From Williamsia soli (lineage in GTDB: Bacteria; Actinomycetota; Actinomycetes; Mycobacteriales; Mycobacteriaceae), in contig NZ_JAFRDR010000002.1 in NCBI RefSeq assembly GCF_017377795.1, positions 372,001 through 436,000 on the forward strand: a stretch of DNA of 64,000 nucleotides. Direction: 5' to 3'. Made by a program: the position numbers and the translations under genes. Below, in pieces: positions 11,122 through 23,325 of the stretch (position 1 is its first letter; each line of letters opens with the position of its first letter). Under the pieces are notes generated by a model. That model had not been told where the DNA came from, did no database searches, and saw only the letters and a list, made by a program, of their open reading frames with translations.

Positions 11122-11937
11122 ATGACTGACACGGACTTCGAGTATCCGAGCGACGCCCAGGGCCTCAGTGGCGCCCTGGGTGCGTGGGGTGCTGCGTGGC
11201 AGTCGGGCCGTTGCTCGCCGGACGACGTCCTCGATGTGCTGAGTCGGTGGAGTCCGAGGCACCGCGTGATTCCCGCGGACCGAGCTGCCGCACAGGAGCT
11301 CTCGCTGAATGCCAACGGCGAGGAGAGCGACGCACTGTTGCGGCTGATCCGTGAGGGATCATCAGGTGGCCTGGCCATCCTGCTCGTGGCGCCCGGCGAT
11401 ATGCTCGGCCTCCCGCCGCGAAGTCCGGTCACGACCGCAGCGCTCGACGCCGGCGAGCTCCTCGTCGTGCCGGGCCGTCACGCGCTGGTCCCCCGGCGAC
11501 TGGATCGGTACACGGTGGGGTGGGGTGCCCACACGATCGAAGCGCCCACGGCCCCCATCACGCTGCCCCTCGGTGAGGTGGAATACGAACTGCGCGAGAG
11601 CATTCGCTCGGCAGCAGACATTCTCGGCGATCTGCGACTGCCGCGCTCGGCGCCGTTTCCCGATCCCCGGGCGAAGATTGCCGAACTCACCGGCCTCGCC
11701 GCCACGCAGTTGCCCCCCAATGTCAACACACGCGCCGAACGCATCCTCGAACAAGCAGCCCACGTCGCCGCCATCCTGGCGGTCGCGGCCGCCGCCGCAC
11801 CGGACTTCGGAATCAACGCCGCCGGGCAACACACCGGCGACGGGGCCCTGCGGGAACTGGGCAGGACCGTGCGGGTGGCGCGGATGAGTGCGACGAACGC
11901 GGTGATCTCAGAATTGTTGCACGACAACAAGGTCTGA
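11122..11937 (+). CDS. conserved hypothetical protein (Rv1486c position)
   Basis: A 271-residue protein conserved in mycolic-acid bacteria to my recollection, with no recognised catalytic motif. The N-terminal third is acidic and mostly helical (residues 10-90). The middle contains a beta-rich stretch around L-L-V-V-P-G-R-H-A-L-V-P. The last third is a long Ala-rich helix region (about 205-270). No signal peptide or membrane segment is visible. An AAAGGGA ribosome site precedes the ATG. A TAGAGT hexamer about 35 bases upstream could be its -10. It converges on hemH with a gap of only 20 bp. Confidence 0.75.
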   Translation: MTDTDFEYPSDAQGLSGALGAWGAAWQSGRCSPDDVLDVLSRWSPRHRVIPADRAAAQELSLNANGEESDALLRLIREGSSGGLAILLVAPGDMLGLPPRSPVTTAALDAGELLVVPGRHALVPRRLDRYTVGWGAHTIEAPTAPITLPLGEVEYELRESIRSAADILGDLRLPRSAPFPDPRAKIAELTGLAATQLPPNVNTRAERILEQAAHVAAILAVAAAAAPDFGINAAGQHTGDGALRELGRTVRVARMSATNAVISELLHDNKV

Positions 11938-11957
11938 GTACTGCGGTTGGTGAACCG

Positions 11958-13007
11958 TCAGGCCGGTCTGCGGACCGGTTCGCAGCATCCGCGGGCGCAG
12001 GGCGCGCCGTTGTCGGTCATGCCCTGTCGGAACGGGACAGTTCCCGCGAACTGCTCGGCGATCAATTCCACGATCATCGCGATGAACCGCGGATCGGTTC
12101 CCACGGTCTTGGCCCGTGCGTACCCGAGGCCCAGCTCCTGCGCTTTCTCCAGGCCTTCGTTGTCGAGATCCCAGACCACCTCGAGATGGTCGGAGACGAA
12201 CCCGATCGGGCAGACGATCACCGCACGAACACCTTGCGCTGCAACATCGTCGAGATGGTCGCAGATGTCGGGGTCGAGCCAGGGGATCCGGGCCGGACCC
12301 GAGCGGGACTGCCACACCTGATCGAACGACGAGAAGCCGGCCGCCTCCGCGGCCAGCCGGGACGCGTCCGCCACCTGACGACTGTAGAGCCGTCCACCCT
12401 CCTGCGGCGGCCCGGCGGCCCTGTCGGCCGAATCCGGTATCGAGTGGGCCGTGAAGATCAGTCGGGCATCGTCTCGCAGTTGCGGCGGGAGTTCCGCGCT
12501 CGCCGCCTTGATGGAATCAGCCCACGAAGCGGTCATCGCCGGATGGTCCCAGTACTGCGGCAGCTTGCGCAGCATCATCGAATCGGCCTTGTCGCCCATG
12601 GCTTGCAGCCCTCGGTGGATGTCTTCGTCGTACTGCCTGCAACCCGAGTAACCACCCCACGCCGATGTCGGGAACACCAGGACGCGGCGGTGACCATCGG
12701 CATGGATCTGCTCGAGCGTCTCCTCGATCATCGGGTGCCAGTTGCGGTTACCGAAGTAGACCGGCAAGTCGATGCCGGCCCGTTCGAGCTCCGCCTCGAC
12801 GGAAGCGATCATCTGCCTGTTGAGCGCATTGATGGGCGACACTCCACCGAAGTGGTGATAGTGCTTCGCCACCTCGTCGAGACGCTCGGGCGGCACCCCG
12901 CGTCCACGGGTCACGTTCTCGAGAAACGGCCGGACATCGGCGGGCTTGTCCGGCCCTCCGAACGACAACACCATGACGGCGTCGAATCCACCTCCCACAG
13001 ACGTCAC
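11958..13007 (-). CDS. hemH: ferrochelatase (actinobacterial coproporphyrin-type)
   Basis: A 349-residue enzyme that inserts ferrous iron into the porphyrin ring. In actinobacteria this is normally coproporphyrin III (also called CpfC). Landmarks: L-S-F-G-G-P near the N-terminus, G-N-R-N-W-H-P-M-I at about residues 86-94, F-T-A-H-S-I-P with the conserved His at about 190, P-I-G-F-V-S-D-H-L-E-V-V-W-D-L-D in the last quarter. The C-terminus holds C-A-R-G-C-C, which together with an internal Cys matches the [2Fe-2S] centre described in actinobacterial ferrochelatases. GTG start, 5 bp after the inhA stop: the classical fabG1-inhA-hemH operon. Confidence 0.95.
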   Translation of the reverse strand: MTSVGGGFDAVMVLSFGGPDKPADVRPFLENVTRGRGVPPERLDEVAKHYHHFGGVSPINALNRQMIASVEAELERAGIDLPVYFGNRNWHPMIEETLEQIHADGHRRVLVFPTSAWGGYSGCRQYDEDIHRGLQAMGDKADSMMLRKLPQYWDHPAMTASWADSIKAASAELPPQLRDDARLIFTAHSIPDSADRAAGPPQEGGRLYSRQVADASRLAAEAAGFSSFDQVWQSRSGPARIPWLDPDICDHLDDVAAQGVRAVIVCPIGFVSDHLEVVWDLDNEGLEKAQELGLGYARAKTVGTDPRFIAMIVELIAEQFAGTVPFRQGMTDNGAPCARGCCEPVRRPA

Positions 13008-13012
13008 CGCGG

Positions 13013-13837
13013 TCAGAACTCTTCCGGGAACCAGGTGTTGTGGCTTGCGCCACCGTCGACGTAGACGATCGAACCCGTGGTGCCGGGCAGCCAGTCCGAG
13101 AGCAACGCGCAGATCGACTTCGCGACCACGGTGGGGTCGTCGACGTTCCAGCCGATGGGCGAGGCACCATCCCAGTACTCGTTGAGCTGATTCAGCTTCT
13201 TGGCATCACCGGTCGCGGTTCCCGCGATCGCCTTGGCCGCCAGCGTCTTGATCGGTCCTGCCGCAACGAGGTTCGATCGGATCCCCTTGGCGGCGCCGAC
13301 CTCGCGGGCGACATAGCGGTTCACCGATTCGAGCGCGGCCTTTGCCACACCCATCCAGTTGTAGAACGGCATGGACGTCCGGGGATCGAAGTCCATACCG
13401 ACGATCGATCCGCCCTCGTTCATGGCGGGGAGCACCGCCCGCGCGAGCGCGGCGTAGCTCCACGCCGACACCTGGAACGACTGCGCCGCATCCGGCCCCG
13501 GGCCTTCCAGGAAGGGCTTGGCGTCAGGGCCCATCAGGGTGCGGGGCGCGAAGGCGATGGAATGCAACACGCCGTCGATGCCTTCGGGCGCAACTTCCTT
13601 GAGACGGTCGGCAAGAGTGCCCAGGTGTTCCTCGTTGGTGATGTCGAGCTCCAGCGCGGGTGGCACTTCCTTGGGTAGACGCTGGGCGATCCGGTCGATC
13701 AGCCGCAGCCGATCAAAGCCGGTGATGATCACCCGGGCCCCCTGCTCCTGCGCCATCGCGGCGGCGTGGAAAGCGATGGAGGAATCGGTGATGATCCCGG
13801 TGACCAGAACCGTCTTACCGTCGAGAATCCCGCTCAA
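13013..13837 (-). CDS. inhA: NADH-dependent enoyl-ACP reductase InhA
   Basis: A 274-residue member of the short-chain dehydrogenase superfamily that reduces 2-trans-enoyl-AcpM in FAS-II to build meromycolate chains. The N-terminus [11 protein letters not shown] matches the mycobacterial nucleotide site. Catalytic residues are F150, Y159 and K166, one off from the M. tuberculosis numbering. The serine equivalent to S94 (H-S93-I-A-F) is present. The start is TTG with a strong GAGGAG 6 bases upstream. It lies 59 bp after fabG1. A true InhA implies a mycolate-producing organism. Confidence 0.96.
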   Translation of the reverse strand: MSGILDGKTVLVTGIITDSSIAFHAAAMAQEQGARVIITGFDRLRLIDRIAQRLPKEVPPALELDITNEEHLGTLADRLKEVAPEGIDGVLHSIAFAPRTLMGPDAKPFLEGPGPDAAQSFQVSAWSYAALARAVLPAMNEGGSIVGMDFDPRTSMPFYNWMGVAKAALESVNRYVAREVGAAKGIRSNLVAAGPIKTLAAKAIAGTATGDAKKLNQLNEYWDGASPIGWNVDDPTVVAKSICALLSDWLPGTTGSIVYVDGGASHNTWFPEEF

Positions 13838-13896
13838 TGTCTGCTCCTCGCAGTCGGTCGAATCGTTGGTGCGTGCGTTGTCGGCGAACGCCGATG

Positions 13897-14670
<774 letters not shown>

Positions 14671-15651
14671 TCAGGGCAGGCGCCTGTTGATGGCCACGGC
14701 ACTGATCACGGCGAGCAGCACCAGCAGGGTTCCGGCGATCAGCCAGGGCCGAGACGCGTCCCCACGCCTGGTCTCGTACCCGATCTGATTCTGCAGGTTC
14801 TCGTAGACCTGATTGAGTTCGTCCAGACTCGACGCCGTGAAGAACTTGCCGCCGGACAACTGCGCGATTCGGCGCAAGGAATCGTCATCGACTGGAACCG
14901 GGATGCGGTCACCCTCGAGATCCACCGTGCCGCCGCGGGTGCCGAAAGAGATCGTGTTGACCGGTATCTGTTCTTCCTTCGCCTTCCGGGCGGACGTGAA
15001 GGCGCCGCGCGGATCGTCTGGATCGTCGGGCACCGTTTCTTTGCCATCCGAGAGCAGTACCACCTGGGCGGGCGGGGCACCGGCATCCCCACCGAGCACG
15101 GCATTGAGCGTCTTGATCTGCGACACCGCCGCCAAGATCCCCTCGCCGGTGGCGGTCTTGTCATCGAGCTGGAGCTTGTCGATCGCCGCCTTGGTGGCCG
15201 CCCGGTCGGGGGTGGGCGAGACCAGTGTCGTCGCGGTGCCCGCGTAGGAGATGAGGCCGAGGTTGATCCCCTCGGTGAGCTCGTCGGCGAACTTCTTGCC
15301 GGCCTCTTGCGCGGCCTTCAGGCGGGAGGGCGCCACATCGGTGGCATCCATCGATCGGGACACGTCGATCACCAGCATCACGGTTGCCTTGTTGCGCGGC
15401 ACCTTGCGATCGGCCTGCGGTCCCGCCATCGCCACGGTCAACACGATCAACGCGATGATCATCAGCACGATCGGAACGTGCTGACTGCGGTTCCGGGTCT
15501 TGGGCGCGACCGTGTTGAGCAAGTCCAGATTCGCGAACTTGAGCGCCCGTTCCTTGCGCCGGCGCTGCATGTATATGTAGCCGCCGACCAGTCCGGCGAC
15601 ACCGAGCAGCACCAGCAGCCACCATGGGGAGGCGAGGTCGAAAAAGCTCAT
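14671..15651 (-). CDS. VWA-domain membrane protein (BatA-like, Rv1481 position)
   Basis: A 326-residue protein with an N-terminal transmembrane pair (about residues 6-25 and 60-80), a von Willebrand factor A domain (about 95-290) and a C-terminal transmembrane helix (about 300-322). The metal-ion-dependent adhesion site is intact: D-V-S-R-S-M-D (D-x-S-x-S) at about 98-104 and L-L-S-D-G at about 200. With the upstream DUF58 and MoxR genes it forms the common MoxR-AAA/DUF58/VWA module, linked to chaperone-like functions at the envelope. The ATG overlaps the DUF58 stop (ATGA). An in-frame extension further upstream is rejected. Confidence 0.9.
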   Translation of the reverse strand: MSFFDLASPWWLLVLLGVAGLVGGYIYMQRRRKERALKFANLDLLNTVAPKTRNRSQHVPIVLMIIALIVLTVAMAGPQADRKVPRNKATVMLVIDVSRSMDATDVAPSRLKAAQEAGKKFADELTEGINLGLISYAGTATTLVSPTPDRAATKAAIDKLQLDDKTATGEGILAAVSQIKTLNAVLGGDAGAPPAQVVLLSDGKETVPDDPDDPRGAFTSARKAKEEQIPVNTISFGTRGGTVDLEGDRIPVPVDDDSLRRIAQLSGGKFFTASSLDELNQVYENLQNQIGYETRRGDASRPWLIAGTLLVLLAVISAVAINRRLP

Positions 15652-16589
15652 CGGGTGGCCCCCGCGTTCATGCCGCGGCGGCGCTGGGCAATGAAGCGGA
15701 CGACGTCGGCGATCCAGTCTCGATCCGTGCGCAGCGCGAGGGTCGGAGCGCCGCACTTGCGCAGGGTTCGCTGCACTTCCATCCGGTGAGCCTCTGCGGC
15801 GCGCGCGAAGTCCGCCCGCACTTTGTCGGTGATGGTCAGCTCCCGCACCTGGCCCGATTCCGCATCCCGCAACATGATGTCGCCGACATCGGGCAGCTCC
15901 ACGTCGCGGGGGTCGAGTACCTCGACACCGAGCACATCGTGATGCCCTCCGACCGCACGCAACGGCCGGTCCCAATCGATCGGGCCCAGGAAGTCGCTGA
16001 CCACAACTGCGAGGCCGCGACGGCGCTCAGGCCTGCGCAATGCGTCGATACCAGCGAAGAGATCACCGCGGACACCGTCGGTGGCGCGGGTGGTGGTCGC
16101 GATCGTCTTGAGCGTGTTGAGCGCGTGCGCACGTCCGCTACGGGCGGGTATGCGGACGACCTGGTCTCCCGTGCAGACGACGGCGCCCATCCGGTTGCCG
16201 CCACCGAGTGTCAGATGCGCAATGGCGGCACAGGCGGCGACGGCGAGATCACGTTTGGTCGTGTTGACCGTGCCGAAATCCAGACTGGCCGACATGTCGA
16301 CGACCAGCCAGGTCTCCAGTTCGCGATCGGCGACCATCTGACGCACGTGGGGATGGGTGGTTCGCGCGGTCACCGACCAGTCCATACGCCGTACGTCGTC
16401 GCCCGGCTGATACTCGCGGGCCTCCCCCGGCTCACTGCCGGGGCCGGGGATCAGACCGAGATGATCGCCCTGTAGGACGCCGTCGAGCTTGCGCCGCACC
16501 ACGATCTCGAGCGTCTTGAGGGCCGCGGTCAGCTTGGGGTCTTCCAGGGTGCCCGCGCCGAACGATGGCAGTGCGCCGTTATCCGCCAT
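15648..16589 (-). CDS. DUF58 domain protein
   Basis: A 313-residue partner of MoxR. The DUF58 core includes the P-G-x-x-x-x-R-E-Y-x-P-G-D-D-V-R-R-M-D-W-x-V-T-A-R segment at about residues 50-80 and a VWA-like fold with V-V-D-M-S-A-S-L-D-F-G at about 96-106. No transmembrane segment is visible, unlike longer DUF58 proteins. Its start overlaps the moxR coding end by 11 bp and its stop overlaps the VWA gene by 4 bp, so the three are coupled. Corresponds to the Rv1480 position. Confidence 0.9.
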   Translation of the reverse strand: MADNGALPSFGAGTLEDPKLTAALKTLEIVVRRKLDGVLQGDHLGLIPGPGSEPGEAREYQPGDDVRRMDWSVTARTTHPHVRQMVADRELETWLVVDMSASLDFGTVNTTKRDLAVAACAAIAHLTLGGGNRMGAVVCTGDQVVRIPARSGRAHALNTLKTIATTTRATDGVRGDLFAGIDALRRPERRRGLAVVVSDFLGPIDWDRPLRAVGGHHDVLGVEVLDPRDVELPDVGDIMLRDAESGQVRELTITDKVRADFARAAEAHRMEVQRTLRKCGAPTLALRTDRDWIADVVRFIAQRRRGMNAGATR

Positions 16590-17760
16590 AGTGCGACTGG
16601 TTGCCCTGCGCCGGATTCACCTGCGAAGCAGCCTGATATCCCTGAGGAGCTGAATTTTGCTGTGGCGCAGGAGGTTTGGCCAGACCATTCGGCTGTTGCG
16701 GGTATCCGCCCTGCGGCTGCGGAACCGGCGGGGTGGCGAGCGGTTGCGCGCTGACCTGCGGCAGTCCAACCGTCTGCAGGACCCGGGTGATGACGGCGTC
16801 GGCGTCGACCTCGTCCGCCAACGCGTCGTAACTCAGCACCAGACGGTGGCGCAGGACGTCGGGGATGATCTCCACCACGTCCTGCGGGATCACGTAATCA
16901 CGACCGCGGACCAGGGCCAGAGCACGCGAGGCCGCGATGATGCCTAGGGTCGCACGCGGCGATGCACCGTAGGACAACCATCCCGCGACGTCATGCATAC
17001 CGAGTTCAGCGGGACGACGCGTCGCGTTGATGACGCGGACGACGTAGTCGACGAGAGCGTGATGTACGAAGACGTTCGCGGCAGTGTTCTGTAGACGGAC
17101 CATTGTCACCGGGTCGAGGATGGGCGACGCCTTGGGCGGCTTGTTGCCCATGCGGTAGACGATCTCCCGCTCTTCTTCGACCGCGGGGTAGTCGACGAGA
17201 ACCTTGAACAGGAACCGGTCGCGCTGCGCCTCGGGCAGTGGGTAGACACCCTCGTTCTCGATGGGGTTCTGCGTGGCCATGACCAGGAACGGATCCGGCA
17301 TCGGATACGTGGTACCGCCGATCGACACCTGTCGCTCGGCCATCACCTCCAGCAACGCCGACTGCACCTTTGCGGGCGCGCGGTTGATCTCGTCAGCGAG
17401 CAGGAAGTTGGCGACCACAGGACCGAGCTCGGTGTCGAACGCCTCCTGGCCCTGCCGGTAGATCCGGGTACCGATGAGATCGGTGGGCACGAGATCCGGG
17501 GTGAACTGGACGCGCGAGAAGCTTCCGCCGATCACCGTCGCGTAGGTCTCGACGGCGAGGGTCTTGGCAACGCCGGGTACGCCCTCGAGAAGTATGTGCC
17601 CACGGGCGAGGAGGCCGACCAGAATCCGCTCGACGAGCCGGTCCTGTCCGACGATCACTCGTTTGACCTCGAACATTGCCTTCTCGAGCAAGGCGACATC
17701 GGCCTGGGTGAGCTTGAATTCCTCTGCTGAGGCCTTGCTGTCGTCGGTCGCTGAGGTCAC
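16579..17760 (-). CDS. moxR1: MoxR-family AAA+ ATPase
   Basis: A 393-residue AAA+ ATPase likely to act as a chaperone with the DUF58 and VWA proteins. Walker A is G-V-P-G-V-A-K-T (about residues 61-68), Walker B is L-L-A-D-E-I-N-R-A, and sensor 1 lies in M-A-T-Q-N-P-I-E. After the ATPase domain (about residue 330) comes a low-complexity Pro/Gln/Asn tail of some 55 residues, probably disordered. The GTG start at 17760 has an ideal GGAGG at 17767-17771. An in-frame ATG 36 codons upstream has no such site and would add a basic unconserved leader. Confidence 0.93.
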   Translation of the reverse strand: MTSATDDSKASAEEFKLTQADVALLEKAMFEVKRVIVGQDRLVERILVGLLARGHILLEGVPGVAKTLAVETYATVIGGSFSRVQFTPDLVPTDLIGTRIYRQGQEAFDTELGPVVANFLLADEINRAPAKVQSALLEVMAERQVSIGGTTYPMPDPFLVMATQNPIENEGVYPLPEAQRDRFLFKVLVDYPAVEEEREIVYRMGNKPPKASPILDPVTMVRLQNTAANVFVHHALVDYVVRVINATRRPAELGMHDVAGWLSYGASPRATLGIIAASRALALVRGRDYVIPQDVVEIIPDVLRHRLVLSYDALADEVDADAVITRVLQTVGLPQVSAQPLATPPVPQPQGGYPQQPNGLAKPPAPQQNSAPQGYQAASQVNPAQGNQSHYGG

Positions 17761-17894
17761 CGATACCCTCCGGGGTCTGTTCGATCGTTGTACTGACTGC
17801 ACCGAGGGTACTGGCCGCTGGAGGGGGACGACGACGCCCGCGTCGGAGAACCGCCGATGAATCGACATTCCGCGGGGTCGTACCCGGGCCGGCG

Positions 17895-19379
17895 TCAGGT
17901 CAGTCGAACCACGTACGGCATCGCACCGCTGGTACGCAGCGGCGAGATCTTGACGACGTCGCCGGACTGCGGTGCCTCCACCATCGTGTTGTCGCCGAGG
18001 TACAGAGCAACGTGCTCGCTGGCGTTCGGGCCGTAGAAGATCATGTCGCCGCGCTGCATCTGGGACAGCGGGACCTGCGGACCGGACGTGTACTGGTATC
18101 CGGTGTAGTGCGGCAGCGAGACACCGATGCCGGCGAAGGCGTAGATCATCAGGCCGGAACAGTCGAAACCGACCTTGTTGTAGTCACCATAGGAGTCTGC
18201 GACCCCGCCGTCCCTGATACCCAGCGTCGGACCGTTGGCGTCGCCGCCACCCCACGAATACGTGACCCCGAGTTGAGAGAGTGCGCGATTGACCACGACC
18301 TCGACCGCGGCCGAACCGGAAAGCCCCGGATCGACCGTTCCGGGCGCGGGCGTCGTGGGCTCGGTGGGCAGGGTGGGGTCGAACGGCGCGTCCGGATCGG
18401 TGGGCAGGGTCGGCTCGTTCGGATCCGTGGGCGTCGTGGTCGGCGGAGGCGTGGTGCCGTCGATGTCGGTATGCGGCGCGGTCAGCGAACCGACGATGGC
18501 TGCCAGAGTCTGCTGAGCTGTGTCCAATGCGAGCTTTCCGGCCGCGTCGCCCGCGGCGCGGAGCGCATCCTCGTGCGCCTGCTGCTCGATGGCAGCTTGC
18601 TGCTCGGGCAGGATGGGCACCTGCCCACCCGCTTCTGTGGACGGCGCGGGGGCCGGCTGGCCACGCAGCTTGTTCAGCTCCTCTTGCGCGGCGGCGCGGT
18701 CCTTTTCGAGCATCGCCCGGCGGGACTGCTCCGCTCTGACTGCCGCCGTCGCCTCGGCGATGGCCGTCTGCGCGTCGGCCTGCCGCGTTTCCGCGGTCGC
18801 AGTGGCGAACGCGGCCTGCTGCTGCGTGGCCTGCGTGGTCGAGGCGCGGTTGGCCTCTTCATTGCGGGCCTGCTGCAAACGGGTGATGGTCGCCTGCTGA
18901 TCCTTGCTGAGCTGATCGATGACCGAAGCCCGATCCAACACCGCCCCGGGCTCGCCCGAGAGATAGCTCCCCATCGAGTCCTGGCTGTTGCCCTGCGTGT
19001 ACAGACTGCGGATGAAGGCGTCGAAATCCTTCTCGGCAAGCGCAATTGCGCCCGTGGCCAGCTTGAGCGACTCCTGCGCTCCCCGGACGGCGACTGCGGC
19101 GAGCCGCTCCGATTCCCTGGCGTTCTGCAGGTCCACGAGAGCGCGGTTGACGGCCTCTCGCTTCACCGCTACATCACCGTCGAGATTGGCCATGTTCTGG
19201 TTCGTATCGGCGATCTGATTGATCAGGGTGGCGATCTTGTCAGCACTGCTCGGAGGTTCAGCGACTGCCATACCCGCAGAGAGTTGCGCACCGGCCACCG
19301 CCAGGGCGGCCAGCAGAGCAACGGCGGAGGACAACCGAACGCCACGTCGACGCGGCATGAATGCCATTCCTCGACTCAC
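17895..19379 (-). CDS. ripA: NlpC/P60 peptidoglycan endopeptidase, RipA-type
   Basis: A 494-residue secreted D,L-endopeptidase that cleaves peptidoglycan stems for daughter-cell separation. It has a signal peptide (basic start, hydrophobic core about 16-35, cleavage near A-V-A-E at about 40), then a long Ala/Gln coiled-coil (about 45-235) that in RipA autoinhibits the enzyme. A Pro/Thr-rich linker with T-P-T-D-P repeats follows (about 300-345), then the C-terminal NlpC/P60 domain. Catalytic residues C407, H456 and E468 have exactly the spacing of M. tuberculosis RipA (383/432/444). The GTG start has GGGAG 6 bases upstream. Only one rip gene is present here, whereas M. tuberculosis has ripA-ripB in tandem. 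Confidence 0.95.
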   Translation of the reverse strand: MSRGMAFMPRRRGVRLSSAVALLAALAVAGAQLSAGMAVAEPPSSADKIATLINQIADTNQNMANLDGDVAVKREAVNRALVDLQNARESERLAAVAVRGAQESLKLATGAIALAEKDFDAFIRSLYTQGNSQDSMGSYLSGEPGAVLDRASVIDQLSKDQQATITRLQQARNEEANRASTTQATQQQAAFATATAETRQADAQTAIAEATAAVRAEQSRRAMLEKDRAAAQEELNKLRGQPAPAPSTEAGGQVPILPEQQAAIEQQAHEDALRAAGDAAGKLALDTAQQTLAAIVGSLTAPHTDIDGTTPPPTTTPTDPNEPTLPTDPDAPFDPTLPTEPTTPAPGTVDPGLSGSAAVEVVVNRALSQLGVTYSWGGGDANGPTLGIRDGGVADSYGDYNKVGFDCSGLMIYAFAGIGVSLPHYTGYQYTSGPQVPLSQMQRGDMIFYGPNASEHVALYLGDNTMVEAPQSGDVVKISPLRTSGAMPYVVRLT

Positions 19380-19408
19380 AAATGACTCCCTCGCAGATCT
19401 GGCATTGC

Positions 19409-19440
19409 GCCGATGGCAACCTTTCGGTCGCTCCGTCGGC
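19409..19440 (-). promoter_or_regulatory. 5'-leader hairpin of ripA with GAAA tetraloop
   Basis: On the minus strand, an outer stem (GCCGACGG with CCATCGGC, one mismatch) encloses an AG bulge and an inner 5-bp stem CGACC/GGTTG closed by a GAAA loop. It lies about 20 bases upstream of the ripA ribosome site. It is too structured to ignore in a leader of a toxic hydrolase gene, but I could not match it to a known riboswitch; the c-di-AMP (ydaO) consensus is absent. Confidence 0.45.
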
Positions 19441-19526
19441 CATCGCCACGACAGTGATCAACTTCCCCATAAGCACCACCGATGACATACGAACCGTACG
19501 TCACTACAACCCCGAAAGAAACATGA

Positions 19527-19597
19527 GTCACAAATTACATTGAGGTCATTACCTGCGGAAACGCTGTGAACTCGACAAATGGCGAAGGTCACAAATT
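19527..19597 (+). promoter_or_regulatory. repeated GTCACAAATT boxes upstream of ripA
   Basis: GTCACAAATT occurs at 19527-19536 and again at 19588-19597 in the same orientation, 61 bp apart. TTCACAGCG on the opposite strand lies at 19562-19570. They resemble the GTCACAgcg-type repeats that I recall for the cell-cycle regulator MtrA, a known activator of ripA in mycobacteria. The match is from memory and unproven. Confidence 0.35.
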
Positions 19598-19625
19598 GGA
19601 TATCGATGAACTACACATTTGTAGT

Positions 19626-20207
19626 TCAGTCGTGAATGTCGTCCTTAGAGGATTCGACTTCTGCGCGCCCCGCCGTGGCAGTCGCCGCGACGGTGTCGAC
19701 GGCGGGTGAATCCACCGGTCGGGTGGCAGTTCCCTTGCGCAGCTGCAGCTTGCGAGCGACTGCGGCTCCGACCGCGACCACGAGGATGAGAACCAGGGTC
19801 ACCACGGTCCATGGGACCTGGGTCTGTTCGGTCATCCGGTCGAGCATCTGCTGAGCCGCCAGCGGCGGATTGGAAATGGCCAGGTTGTCGGTCGTCTGTT
19901 CCAATTGGACGCGACTGAACTCATCGCTCGCCGACCCGATGTAATTGCCGCCCAGAACAATGACGGTGCCACCCGTTTCCTGCTGGAGCTCGGTGGCGAT
20001 ATCCCGGTAGTACGTGATGCGCGGGTACACCTTGTCGGTGACCACAAAATGCAGGTCATAGCCCTTGTCGCGGGCCTCTGCGACGACCTGCAGGATCTGC
20101 GGCGTCATCTCGGGCGGAGCCACCACGCCGTCATCCGCGAGACCGGCCTGCAGATCCGCGATGTTCACGTCCGGCGGAATGATCGTCATGAGAGGCGTCG
20201 GTGCCAT
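19626..20207 (-). CDS. conserved membrane protein, Rv1476-like
   Basis: A 193-residue protein whose N-terminal 115 residues form an extracytoplasmic-looking domain (I-P-P-D-V-N-x-A-D-L near the start; D-L-H-F-V-V-T-D at about 51-58; G-G-T-V-I-V-L-G-G-N-Y at about 78-88). A single transmembrane helix follows (about 131-155), then a cytoplasmic tail of about 38 residues. It lacks a classical signal peptide. It sits directly upstream of ripA on the same strand, as in mycobacteria, with a 246-bp gap that holds the ripA promoter elements. Function unknown. Confidence 0.8.
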   Translation of the reverse strand: MAPTPLMTIIPPDVNIADLQAGLADDGVVAPPEMTPQILQVVAEARDKGYDLHFVVTDKVYPRITYYRDIATELQQETGGTVIVLGGNYIGSASDEFSRVQLEQTTDNLAISNPPLAAQQMLDRMTEQTQVPWTVVTLVLILVVAVGAAVARKLQLRKGTATRPVDSPAVDTVAATATAGRAEVESSKDDIHD

Positions 20208-20303
20208 GGGTCCGTCAGATCTCCGTTCGAACTTTTTGATCGCGTAGCCAACCTATGGCAGCACAATACGACAGAATCGAAGTGGCTCGCCGTACCGCCT
20301 CGC

Positions 20304-20346
20304 CTGTCCCCGGCAACCGGGACAGACCGGGGAGGCCTGAGTTTTT
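20304..20346 (+). terminator. hairpin plus T-tract just upstream of the acn promoter
   Basis: CTGTCCC (20304-20310) pairs with GGGACAG (20319-20325), extended by a GG/CC pair with one bulged C. TTTTT follows at 20342-20346 after a second GC-rich half-arm CCGGGG. Since no plus-strand gene lies upstream, it may insulate the acn promoter from read-through or antisense transcription rather than end a gene. Confidence 0.35.
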
Positions 20347-20348
20347 AC

Positions 20349-20371
20349 CAGTACGCTTGTACTGCTAGAAT
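20349..20371 (+). promoter_or_regulatory. AcnR-type operator and -10 element of acn
   Basis: The perfect dyad CAGTAC-GCTT-GTACTG (20349-20364) fits the CAGnAC-N4-GTACTG site known for AcnR, the TetR repressor of aconitase in Corynebacterium glutamicum. A good -10, TAGAAT (20366-20371), follows directly, so bound repressor would block the promoter. A further half-site CAGTACG lies at 20378-20384, near the expected start of transcription. The cognate regulator gene is immediately downstream of acn. Confidence 0.8.
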
Positions 20372-20459
20372 CGACAGCAGTACGCATCGAGGCAGCCCGT
20401 CGATGCGACAAGGAGATGGCACCGGCGACACAGCCGCTGACACCGCCGACAAACAATGA

Positions 20460-23309
<2,850 letters not shown>

Positions 23310-23325
23310 CCGAGGACCAGGGGCG

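Noticed and set aside
15652-15975. Upstream in-frame extension of the VWA gene into DUF58
   Set aside because: Lies over the DUF58 gene in another frame; the ATGA overlap start gives the normal transmembrane N-terminus.
19380-19620. c-di-AMP (ydaO/yuaA) riboswitch upstream of ripA
   Set aside because: Such riboswitches precede peptidoglycan hydrolase genes in other actinobacteria, but the conserved GC-rich blocks of that consensus were not found in either strand here.
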